Of a stretch of DNA of 8,340 nt, positions 1 through 5,843 are shown one piece after another. The notes beneath the pieces were generated by a model that was not told where the DNA came from, did no database searches, and saw only the letters and a program-made list of their open reading frames with translations. The translations under genes and the position numbers were made by a program. Origin of the DNA: Actinomycetes bacterium (GTDB lineage: Bacteria; Actinomycetota; Acidimicrobiia; Acidimicrobiales; Palsa-688). Each line of letters starts with the position of its first letter. Position 1 is the first letter of the stretch. The DNA is taken from the NCBI GenBank assembly GCA_021821705.1, contig JAKACE010000059.1, forward strand, positions 1 through 8,340. The letters are read 5' to 3'.

Positions 1-540
1 CGTGCCTGCGACCGCCGCCGCCCTGGGCGCCAGCAACAGCGAGCCCCCCGGCGCCGACGAGCCCCCTGGCGCCGACTTACCCCCTGCCGGCGGCAGGTCG
101 CCGAAAAACCGCTGGGGCGTGTGGCGCGCCGCCCCTGCCACGACGACGACGATGTCGGCCCCCCTCGCCTTCTTCTGCAGCCGCAGGTCGGTCCGGGCCC
201 GCAGGTGGGCCGCCAACTCGCTCGGCGGCCGTACGGCACACACGGCCGAACCTGCTGGCAGGGCCCGGGCCGTCAGCTCGGGCGTCGGGTCGGCGGCCAG
301 GTCGTCTGCCGCCTCCCAGGCGCCGTCCTCGGCGCAAGCCGCCGTCAGCGCCCGCGCCGCCAGCCACCACGCCGAGCCCGAACCAGGGAAGTGCTCCACA
401 AGGCGCCGACAGGCCTGCACCAGGGCCCCGGGGTTTTGCCCGGCCAGGTCGGCGAGCACCGCAGCTACCTCCTGGGCGGGTAGCTCGTCGCCCGGCTCCC
501 ACCCCCTGGCCAGAAAACGCAGTTGCTCCAACGGGTGCAC
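1..540 (-). CDS. Unidentified protein, N-terminal 180 residues (C-terminus outside window)
   Basis: No function recognised. The visible protein begins MHPLEQLRFLARGW and is Ala/Leu rich and soluble-looking, with no signal peptide or membrane helix. A helical part (about residues 1-75, including AVLADLAGQNPGALVQACRR and SGSAWWLAARALTAA) is followed by a segment with a beta-like strand, IVVVVAG, near residue 130. Near residues 150-160 is a short Gly/Ser/Pro repeat (SAPGGS twice). I remember actinobacterial hypothetical proteins starting in a similar way (His-Pro, then a Leu-Arg segment, then Ala-Trp-Trp-Leu), but cannot name the family. The GTG at 540 has TGAGG six bases upstream. An in-frame GTG at 552 overlaps the argJ stop as GTGA and is the alternative start. 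Either way it directly follows argJ and is probably translated from the same mRNA. The coding frame is supported by amino-acid composition; overlapping frames look like shadows. Confidence 0.7.
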   Translation of the reverse strand, partial: MHPLEQLRFLARGWEPGDELPAQEVAAVLADLAGQNPGALVQACRRLVEHFPGSGSAWWLAARALTAACAEDGAWEAADDLAADPTPELTARALPAGSAVCAVRPPSELAAHLRARTDLRLQKKARGADIVVVVAGAARHTPQRFFGDLPPAGGKSAPGGSSAPGGSLLLAPRAAAVAGT

Positions 541-548
541 CCCGGGCC

Positions 549-1748
549 TCACGTGGTGTAGTCCGCGTTGATGTGGACGTACTCGCTCGTCAGGTCGCAA
601 CCCCAGACCGTGGCGGCGGCGGCGCCCGTGCCGAGCCGCACGTCAACCTCGACGGTGGCGGAGCGCATGACCTCCGCCAGACGCCCTAGGCCACCCTCGT
701 CCAGACCCGAGGGGTACACCTCCAGGCCCCCGAAACCGACTCTGACCGCCTCGGGGTCGATGTCCGTCTCCTCCCAGCACTTGCCGATCGCCATGACGAC
801 CCTTCCCCAGTTTGGGTCCGCCCCATGCACGGCGCACTTCACCAACGGCGAGTTGACTATGGCCTTGGCCACCCGCTTGGCCTGGCGGTAGTCGCGTGCC
901 TTCGACACGTTTACCTGCAACACCTTCGTGGCCCCCTCGGCGTCGGCTGCCAGCTGGACGGTCAGCGACCGGCAGACGGCCAGCAGCGCAGCCTCCAGAC
1001 GGTCCGGGTCGATCGGACCGGCGGTACCGTTGGCCAGGACTACGACCGAGTCCGACGTTGAGGTGTCCGTGTCGACGGAGAGAGAGTTGAACGTCGTCTC
1101 CACCACCCTGCGGAACATGGGGGCGAGGACATCGGGGGCCACCCCGGCATCGGTGAACACGTACCCGAGCAAGGTGGCCATGTCCGGCTCGATCATCCCC
1201 GAGCCCTTGGCGACGCCCGTTACCACCGCCGCCCCGGCGCGGGCACTGGCCAGCTTGGGCACCGTATCAGTGGTCATAATGGCCCGGGCCACCGTGGGGA
1301 AGTCATGCCCGTCAGGCATCCGCACCGCCTTCAGGTGGGCGCGCAACCTTTCCATAGGGTATGGACGCCCGATCACCCCAGTCGACCCGACAAGCACCTC
1401 GTCGGGGCGACCTCCTATGACAGCGGCGGCCAGGGCCGCCAGCTCCGCCGCGTCGGCCTCACCGCGCCGGCCGTTCGCGACATTGGCGTTCTTGGACACC
1501 GTCACCACGGCCCGGGGGGCGCCCTCAGCCAGATGACGCCTGCACAGTGCCACGCTCGGCCCCGCGAACAGCGACCGCGTGAACACCCCGTCCGCTACCG
1601 CTGGGCCTACGCTGGCGACAATGCTCAGGTCGAGGCTGTCGTCCTTGATCCCGGCACTGCCGGCGTAGGTGACAAACCCCCCGGGTGCCTCGGCGGCATC
1701 GCCGGTACGCACCTCCGGGAGCTGGCTGGGGAGAGTCTGCTCGGGCAT
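549..1748 (-). CDS. argJ: ArgJ: glutamate/ornithine N-acetyltransferase, OAT2 (Orf6) type
   Basis: This cytoplasmic Ntn-fold enzyme moves the acetyl group from N-acetylornithine to glutamate (some members also use acetyl-CoA), recycling acetyl in arginine biosynthesis. The product is 399 residues, close to the family's roughly 390-410. The self-cleavage motif is intact (AKGSGMIEPDMATLL, about 180-194), with Thr192 expected as the new N-terminal nucleophile after cleavage of Ala191-Thr192. The oxyanion-hole region STGVIG is at 122-127, VNSPLVKCAVHGADPNWGR at about 298-316, and the C-terminus is VWGCDLTSEYVHINADYTT. Details such as VFTRSLFAGPSV, SKNANVANG, IMTTDTVPK and DTDTSTSD resemble OAT2/Orf6 of the Streptomyces clavuligerus clavulanate cluster more than classical ArgJ of argCJBD operons. 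The ATG at 1748 gives the family length. The frame is open upstream to 2171, but that part is repeat and antisense sequence. There is only a weak GGTGG ribosome binding site. No argB or argC is seen next to it. Confidence 0.93.
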   Translation of the reverse strand: MPEQTLPSQLPEVRTGDAAEAPGGFVTYAGSAGIKDDSLDLSIVASVGPAVADGVFTRSLFAGPSVALCRRHLAEGAPRAVVTVSKNANVANGRRGEADAAELAALAAAVIGGRPDEVLVGSTGVIGRPYPMERLRAHLKAVRMPDGHDFPTVARAIMTTDTVPKLASARAGAAVVTGVAKGSGMIEPDMATLLGYVFTDAGVAPDVLAPMFRRVVETTFNSLSVDTDTSTSDSVVVLANGTAGPIDPDRLEAALLAVCRSLTVQLAADAEGATKVLQVNVSKARDYRQAKRVAKAIVNSPLVKCAVHGADPNWGRVVMAIGKCWEETDIDPEAVRVGFGGLEVYPSGLDEGGLGRLAEVMRSATVEVDVRLGTGAAAATVWGCDLTSEYVHINADYTT

Positions 1749-1772
1749 GGCCCACCATGATCGCGCCCCCGA

Positions 1773-1916
1773 CCCGCTCCCCGCCTCCGAGGCAGGCCCG
1801 CTCCCCGCCTCCGAGGCAGGCCCGCTCCCCGTCTCCGAGGCAGGCCCGCTCCCCGTCTCCGAGGCAGGCCCGTTCCCCGTCTCCGAGGCAGGCCCGCTCC
1901 CCGTCTCCGAGGCAGG
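1773..1916. repeat. Tandem array, six copies of 24 bp, in the argJ/yihY divergent gap
   Basis: Six contiguous 24-bp units start at 1773, 1797, 1821, 1845, 1869 and 1893. On the plus strand each carries the constant core CTCCGAGGCAGG. Units 1-2 read GCCTCCGAGGC, a 5-bp dyad around a central C; units 3-6 read GTCTCCGAGGC. Unit 5 has one further C-to-T change in its CCGCTCC segment. The array ends 24 bases before the argJ start codon and 73 bases before the yihY start codon. The unit length is a multiple of three, so several frames stay open (for example PASETGSG on the minus strand), but no coding signal supports translation. It may be a multi-site operator or a neutral minisatellite. Confidence 0.95.
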
Positions 1917-1978
1917 CATAGCCCGGCCCCAACCAGGGAAGGTCACTGGCCGTGCCGGCTGAACATCGGAAGCCGACC

Positions 1979-1984
1979 AGGAGG
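1979..1984 (+). promoter_or_regulatory. Ribosome binding site of the yihY-family gene
   Basis: AGGAGG lies five bases before the GTG at 1990. This perfect Shine-Dalgarno sequence fixes that GTG as the start codon. Confidence 0.85.
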
Positions 1985-1989
1985 CGCCC

Positions 1990-3015
1990 GTGAACCCGCT
2001 GGAGCGTGCCGTCAGGCGGCTCGACAGCGTGCAGCAGCAGAACCGCGTACTGCGGGTCGTGTACGCCGTGATCAAGAAGTTCGGCGACGACAACGGCGGG
2101 GTGCTCGTAGGCAGCCTCACCCACAGCGCCTTCGCCGCCATGTTCCCCCTGCTGCTGCTGCTCGTGACCATCCTCGGCCTGGTGCTGTCCAGTCACGCCG
2201 GACTGCGCAACGAGGTGCTGCACTCGACGCTCACCCAGTTCCCCATCATCGGCAAGCAGCTTGCCGCCAACATCAAAGCCCTGCACCGCAACAGCCTCTT
2301 CGGCCTACTGGTGGGCATACTCGGACTGGTCTGGGGGTCGATGGGCCTGGCCCAGAACGGCATCTTCACGATGGAGCAAATCTGGAACCTGCCCGGCCCG
2401 GAACGTCCCAACTACCTCAAACGGCTCGGTCGCAGTGCCGCTTTCCTAGCCGTTCTCGGTACCGGGCTCGTTCTCAGCACCGGCCTGGCTGCGGGCGCGC
2501 CCACGGTGAACGGCTCCTTCTGGCTGGCGGTGGCCGGCGGCACCGTGTCGGCTGCCGTGAACTTCGGTGAGTACCTGTTCGCGTTCAGAGTGCTCACCCC
2601 CCGAGCAGTGGCCCTGCGCCGGCTCGTGCCAGGAGCGGCGCTGGCCGGAGTGGCCTGGACGGTCCTCCAGGAGATCGGCGGTTACGTGGTCGGCCACTTC
2701 CTGCGCAACGACAACGCCGTCTACGGTTTGTTCGGTATCGTCCTCGGCCTTCTGGCCTGGCTGTACCTGATCGTGGAGTTGACGGTCTATGCCGCCGAGC
2801 TCAACGTCGTGCTGGCCCGTCGGCTCTGGCCCAGAGCCATCGTCCAGCCGCCCCTGACCGAGGCCGACCGACGCGCCATGGCCGCCCAGGCCGAACAGAA
2901 CCAGCGGCGCCCGGAACAGCACGTAGAGGTCCGCTTCGACGGTGAGGCGCTGACCGAGAGGCAGCTGCGCGAGGAGATGGCCCGCAGCGACAGGCAGGGA
3001 GGCCAACCCGGTTAG
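1990..3015 (+). CDS. YihY/BrkB-family (former 'ribonuclease BN') inner-membrane protein
   Basis: This is a multi-pass cytoplasmic-membrane protein of the YihY/virulence factor BrkB family (341 residues; members are usually 280-350). The molecular function of the family is unsettled; the old ribonuclease BN name came from a misassignment. About six hydrophobic helices are visible, near residues 39-67, 101-121, 148-170, 175-199, 211-235 and 243-275. Family-like features are the first-helix segment SLTHSAFAAMFPLLLLLVT and the last-helix block YGLFGIVLGLLAWLYL followed by YAAELNVVL. The N-terminus (1-38) and the charged tail (about 280-341, rich in Arg, Glu and Gln) are probably cytoplasmic. The GTG start is fixed by AGGAGG five bases upstream. 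The gene is divergent from argJ, convergent with hpnR, and appears to be transcribed alone. Its TAG stop lies inside the first copy of a 16-bp tandem repeat, so the last residues (Asn-Pro-Gly) are encoded by repeat sequence. Confidence 0.9.
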   Translation: MNPLERAVRRLDSVQQQNRVLRVVYAVIKKFGDDNGGVLVGSLTHSAFAAMFPLLLLLVTILGLVLSSHAGLRNEVLHSTLTQFPIIGKQLAANIKALHRNSLFGLLVGILGLVWGSMGLAQNGIFTMEQIWNLPGPERPNYLKRLGRSAAFLAVLGTGLVLSTGLAAGAPTVNGSFWLAVAGGTVSAAVNFGEYLFAFRVLTPRAVALRRLVPGAALAGVAWTVLQEIGGYVVGHFLRNDNAVYGLFGIVLGLLAWLYLIVELTVYAAELNVVLARRLWPRAIVQPPLTEADRRAMAAQAEQNQRRPEQHVEVRFDGEALTERQLREEMARSDRQGGQPG

Positions 3016-3066
3016 CTGCCAACCCGGTTAGCTGCCAACCCGGTTAGCTGCCAACCCGGTTAGCTG
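3003..3066. repeat. Tandem array, four perfect copies of 16 bp, starting in the yihY-family stop region
   Basis: The unit CCAACCCGGTTAGCTG is repeated four times without a mismatch (starts 3003, 3019, 3035, 3051). AACC-C-GGTT inside each unit is an inverted repeat around one base. Each copy carries a TAG, and the first supplies the yihY-family stop (3013-3015). A degraded fifth piece, CCGGTTAGC, follows at 3078-3086. The array lies between two convergent genes. Confidence 0.97.
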
Positions 3067-3068
3067 AC

Positions 3069-3100
3069 GGGCACGCTCCGGTTAGCAGAGGGGCACGCTC
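3069..3100. repeat. Direct repeat pair GGGCACGCTC
   Basis: The 10-mer GGGCACGCTC occurs at 3069-3078 and 3091-3100, enclosing the degraded CCGGTTAGC copy of the neighbouring 16-bp array. Together they fill the convergent gap before the hpnR stop at 3108. It looks like further repeat expansion; no function is evident. Confidence 0.75.
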
Positions 3101-3107
3101 GGCCGCC

Positions 3108-4613
3108 TCAGCCGACGGCGCCGACCCCCGTACCCTTGCGGGTGAGGCGCAGGGGCACGTGTACGTAGAGACTGCCGCGCTCCACGCCCGAGACCGGTGC
3201 ACCAGGCTCCGGCAGCTCGTAGTGCACCGGCGCCCAGTGGTCCTCCAGTTGCCGTTTGGCGTTGTAGACCTTCTGGAACTTCCATATCATGCGAACGAAG
3301 TTGGTCTGGCCGTGCAGGAGGTGGCGAGCGGCGATCCCAGCCGTCTGGGCCAGCGCGGCCGCCCCGAGATGCTTGCGCGCCAGTACCGCCTGGGTCTTCA
3401 CCAGCTCTGCGTAGAAGCGCTCCAGTGGCAACCGGGTAGGCAGTACCGCATGCTGCACGTCGAACAACCGGTAGTCGCGTGTGGACAGCCGACGTGACTC
3501 GGTGTGCCAGATCTCGGTCCCCGGATAGGGCGTCTGCACGGTCAGGTGGACGATCTCGGGGACCTCCATGGCCCACTGCCTCACCCGCTCGAACTGCGCC
3601 TCGTCCCAGTCCGGGTCGGCTATCAGGTTTATCGCCACCGTGACGCCAAGCCGGCGGGCGACCTCGAGGGCCTTGGCGTTGACGTCGGTGCTGCTGCGCT
3701 TGCGGAAGGCATCGAGGCCTTCGTCAGTGAGCGACTCGATGCCGAGGAACATGTAGTTGAGCCCGAGCCGACGCCAGTAGCGGAAGACCTCCTCGTTGCG
3801 CACCAGGATGTCACAACGCGTCTCCAGGTAGTACTCCTTGCGGATGCCCCGTCGCTCGATGGCCCGGCCAATCTCCATGCCGTGCTCGGGCTGAATGAAA
3901 GCAACGTCGTCCACCAGGAAAACACCGGGCTCGCGCACCCTGGCCACGTCCTCGGCTGCGGCCTCAGGCGGGACCTTGCGGTAGCTGCGCCCGTAGAAGG
4001 TCCAGGCGCTGCAGAACGAGCAGTCCCAGGGGCAACCCCGCGAGAACTCGACGGAGGCGGCCGGGTCCAGCACCCCGATGAAGTACTTGCGGCGCCGGCC
4101 TCCGATGTGGCGAGCCGGGAGATTGTCCTCCAGGCGCCCGCCGAGCTGCGGCGCCGGACCGGCGCCGCCTGGCGTGACGACGCCGGGCACCTCGGTCAGG
4201 GCGCCGTCGGGAGCAGCCTCCACGAGCCTGGGCGCGGCCTGCTCGCCCTCGCCTCTCACTACAGCGTCGATGGCCCCGCCCGCCTGGTCGAGCACGTGCT
4301 CGGCGATGAAAGAAACGCTGTGGCCGCCGGTGAAGACGAGGCAACCCGGCCGCCTGGCCTTGACGCTCTTGGCCAGGTCGATGACCTCCGGCACGTTGGC
4401 CAGGTAGTTGAGGCTGAAGCCCACCGCGTCGGGGGAGAACTCCTGGAACAACGCCCACATCTCGTCGTGGCGGTAGACCTGGAGATCCACCATTCGGACC
4501 TGGTGGCCGTGGGCCAGCAAGGACGAGGCGACGCGCTCGAGCCCCAGTGGCTCGAGCCGCAGGTAGAGCTCCGAGTACATGAGCGCGCTCGGGTGCACGA
4601 GTAACACGCGCAT
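3108..4613 (-). CDS. hpnR: HpnR: hopanoid C-3 methylase (B12-binding radical SAM)
   Basis: HpnR methylates the A ring of hopanoids at C-3, making 3-methylhopanoids at the membrane with a [4Fe-4S] cluster, S-adenosylmethionine and cobalamin. The protein has 501 residues, the usual family size. Residues 1 to about 135 form a B12-binding-type domain starting MRVLLVHPSALMYSELYLRL and including GFSLNYLANVPEVIDLAKS and VVRGEGE. The radical SAM core follows with the CX3CX2C cluster motif at Cys194, Cys198 and Cys201 (RGCPWDCSFC), then AWTFYGRSYR, FLVDDVAFI, YYLETRCDIL and FLGIES. The C-terminal part holds TPYPGTEIWHTESRRLSTRD, FDVQHAVLPTR and GQTNFVRMIWKFQKVYN, which I associate specifically with HpnR rather than with the C-2 methylase HpnP. 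The ATG at 4613 matches the family start; the frame stays open upstream to 4763, but across transporter remnants. No clear ribosome binding site is seen. No squalene-hopene cyclase or other hpn gene lies in the window, so the precursor must be made elsewhere. Confidence 0.88.
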   Translation of the reverse strand: MRVLLVHPSALMYSELYLRLEPLGLERVASSLLAHGHQVRMVDLQVYRHDEMWALFQEFSPDAVGFSLNYLANVPEVIDLAKSVKARRPGCLVFTGGHSVSFIAEHVLDQAGGAIDAVVRGEGEQAAPRLVEAAPDGALTEVPGVVTPGGAGPAPQLGGRLEDNLPARHIGGRRRKYFIGVLDPAASVEFSRGCPWDCSFCSAWTFYGRSYRKVPPEAAAEDVARVREPGVFLVDDVAFIQPEHGMEIGRAIERRGIRKEYYLETRCDILVRNEEVFRYWRRLGLNYMFLGIESLTDEGLDAFRKRSSTDVNAKALEVARRLGVTVAINLIADPDWDEAQFERVRQWAMEVPEIVHLTVQTPYPGTEIWHTESRRLSTRDYRLFDVQHAVLPTRLPLERFYAELVKTQAVLARKHLGAAALAQTAGIAARHLLHGQTNFVRMIWKFQKVYNAKRQLEDHWAPVHYELPEPGAPVSGVERGSLYVHVPLRLTRKGTGVGAVG

Positions 4614-4624
4614 CGTTCTTAGGG

Positions 4625-4987
4625 CTACCCGAGCCGGGAAGGGGCCAAACGGGCCGGCGCTCTGGCGCCACCAGCTGGGCTGGCGCGAATGGGCCGGCGC
4701 CGTGTTGCTCGTTTCCGGCCTGGCAGGGTTCATAGCCGCCGGTGACCCCCACGGCGGGAGCACACGCGGCCATCACCGCAGCCGAGCCGCTTACGGCCAT
4801 TGGGATGGGGGCCGGTCTTTTCGGCGAGCACCTCAGCCTGAGTGCCGGCCTTCTCGGTGCCGAGCTGCTTGGTCTGGCGCTGATGGTCGTCGGCGTCTAC
4901 CTGGTGGCCAGCTCGCCTGTAGTCACAGGTAACCACGCCGCGGTTTCACCCCGCGAGGGCGCGGGTACTCAACAACCGTCCCGTTAG
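4625..4987 (+). pseudogene. Remnant of a DMT (EamA-like) transporter: 5' end and middle missing, two frames
   Basis: Two fragments in different plus frames look like parts of one ten-helix drug/metabolite exporter. The first (about 4640-4760) reads LGWREWAGAVLLVSGLAGF then IAAGDPHGG, like the end of the first EamA half (an Arg-Glu-Trp-Ala-Gly start followed by a hydrophobic helix). The second, shifted by one base and read from about 4760 to the TAG at 4985-4987, contains AAITAAEPLTAIGMGAGLFG, then GEHLS, then LLGLALMVVGVYLVASS, like the last two helices of the second half. In intact members these parts are separated by roughly a hundred residues; here the separation is under ten, and about the first 80-90 residues are absent. 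A GTG at 4742 could open an 81-codon frame covering the second part but has no ribosome binding site. The remnant begins almost at the hpnR start codon. The substrate is unknown. The second fragment is the clearer match; joining both to one ancestor is inference. Confidence 0.6.
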
Positions 4988-5011
4988 CACAGGAAAGTTC
5001 TGTTCACCATG

Positions 5012-5017
5012 GGAGGA
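5012..5017 (+). promoter_or_regulatory. Ribosome binding site of the 31-residue protein
   Basis: GGAGGA, eight bases before the ATG at 5026, is one of the best Shine-Dalgarno sites in the window and is the main reason to believe the short frame that follows. The earlier ATG at 5009 opens only twelve codons in another frame. Confidence 0.7.
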
Positions 5018-5025
5018 AGAACACT

Positions 5026-5121
5026 ATGGGGACCCAAGCTCGCGTAGGACTGTTGCTGGGAGCGACCGCCTGCCTGCTCGCCGTCATGATCGACTGGGTG
5101 ATAGAGGAGCTCTCCGACTAG
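5026..5121 (+). CDS. Small single-helix membrane protein, 31 residues, unknown function
   Basis: The frame begins MGTQARVG and ends IEELSD before a TAG at 5119-5121. It has a positively charged start (Arg6), one hydrophobic helix of about 17-20 residues (about 7-25: VGLLLGATACLLAVMIDWVI), and an acidic tail with two Glu and one Asp. This is the composition of a one-pass small membrane protein, probably with the N-terminus in the cytoplasm by the positive-inside rule. GGAGGA lies eight bases upstream, and the codons use G or C in third position like real genes here. It sits between the transporter remnant and a hairpin, with no obvious partner. I recognise no family. The main doubt is that so short a frame can occur by chance; the combination of ribosome binding site, helix and tail argues against that. 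Confidence 0.55.
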   Translation: MGTQARVGLLLGATACLLAVMIDWVIEELSD

Positions 5122-5232
5122 GGCCACAGCGCGCGAGGTTGCGCCGCTCCGGGGCGCCCCAGGAGTGCCCGGCAACCCGGTCTCGGGCTCTGGCAGGGCC
5201 CGGCAAAACATCAGTGCCGGCTGCAAGAGAGC

Positions 5233-5275
5233 CTCGGCCCCGCCCGGTGGCCGGTGGTCCTAGGCGGGGGCCGAG
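5233..5275. terminator. GC-rich hairpin between convergent genes, likely bidirectional terminator
   Basis: CTCGGCCCCGCC (5233-5244) pairs with GGCGGGGGCCGAG (5263-5275), giving about twelve pairs with one bulged G and an 18-base loop. It lies 28 bases past the stop of the minus-strand membrane protein (5304) and 111 bases past the stop of the small plus-strand protein (5121). There is no run of T on either side, so termination is suggested by position and stability only. The rest of 5122-5303 shows no other convincing feature. Confidence 0.5.
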
Positions 5276-5303
5276 CAGGAAGCCCGGGGTTGCAGCACGA
5301 AGC

Positions 5304-5827
5304 TCAGGGTTGGAAGACCATGAGGTAGAGGGCGGCCAGCAACAGCACGTTGAACACACCCATGCCGGCGGCCACCCGTCGGTTGAGCGATTCGAGGACC
5401 TGCACCTGCGGGGCCGGTTCGGCGGCGGCACGGGCTCTTCCTGGGCCAGTGCCAACAGGGTGGCACGGTACTTCTTCTCCGCCGGCCTGACCAGTCCATG
5501 AAGGACGCCGACCATCACGACGTAGACAGCTATAGCCGCCCCTACCCATGGTTTGGAGAACGATACGGAGGTCCGGCCGGCGGCGACAGCCGCCAAGCCG
5601 AAGACCCCGGCGAGGTAGACCAGCGCCTCCCCGAGGCCTGATATCTGGCCGTATACGGCCAGAGACCCTGCCGCTGCAGCGTCGCCGCGGCGCCGCCCCA
5701 GGTCGAGCGCCACCGAGCGGTACACCATCGGGCCGAAGCCGCCGACAACGCAGATGACGTGGAGCAGCACGAGCAGGTGGAAGGCCCAGCCGGGAGCTTG
5801 CCCGGCAGCATGTGCGACGAGCGTCAT
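5304..5827 (-). CDS. DUF2269-like four-helix membrane protein with an apparent -1 frameshift
   Basis: No enzymatic role is known. Starting at the ATG at 5827, the first frame gives about 131 good residues: a first helix at about 16-36 (FHLLVLLHVICVVGGFGPMV), a second at 66-84 (ALVYLAGVFGLAAVAAG) and a third at 94-112 (WVGAAIAVYVVMVGVLHGLV), then RPAEKKYRATLLALAQEE. From there the frame becomes a Pro/Arg/Ser-rich nonsense tail running to 5084. The -1 frame continues sensibly with AAAEPAPQVQVLESLNRRVA, then GMGVFNVLLLAALYLMVFQP and a TGA at 5304-5306. Joining the two near 5425-5440 restores a 174-residue protein with four helices, like actinobacterial DUF2269-type proteins. The simplest cause is one lost base in or near a GCC-repeat stretch, either a true mutation or a sequencing error. 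It starts 16 bases after the fumC stop, so it is probably cotranscribed with fumC. Confidence 0.72.
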
Positions 5828-5843
5828 CGGCCCGGGACGCAGT

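Noticed and set aside
1773..1916. CRISPR-like array
   Set aside because: The units are contiguous with no unique spacers and no cas gene is present; the same holds for the other two arrays.
1749..2171. N-terminal extension of ArgJ through the 24-bp array (a PASETGSG repeat), possibly from an ATG at 1919
   Set aside because: The added sequence is low-complexity repeat and then antisense of the yihY-family gene; the ATG at 1748 already gives the normal family length.
3099..3115. Terminator hairpin TCGGC/GCCGA over the hpnR stop
   Set aside because: Only five pairs, no T-run, and it overlaps coding sequence; too weak to list.
3504..4604. 366-codon open frame on the plus strand
   Set aside because: It is antisense to hpnR; its His/Val/Glu-rich composition and lack of motifs are typical of a GC-rich shadow.
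4614..4763. N-terminal extension of HpnR
   Set aside because: The extra 50 residues are Pro/Ala/Ser-rich without family likeness and lie antisense to the transporter remnant; MRVLLVHPS is the expected family start.
4978..4994. CCCGTTAGCACAGG at the end of the transporter remnant resembles CCGGTTAGCAGAGG at 3078-3091
   Set aside because: Twelve of fourteen bases match, but with single copies and no shared structure I cannot tell it from chance.
5084..5303. C-terminal tail of the DUF2269-like protein in the first frame
   Set aside because: Pro/Arg/Ser-rich and unrelated to a membrane protein, while the -1 frame continues the expected helix and ends at 5304.
5415..5445. Programmed -1 ribosomal frameshifting
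   Set aside because: No X-XXY-YYZ slippery sequence or clear downstream structure was found; a single-base loss is simpler.
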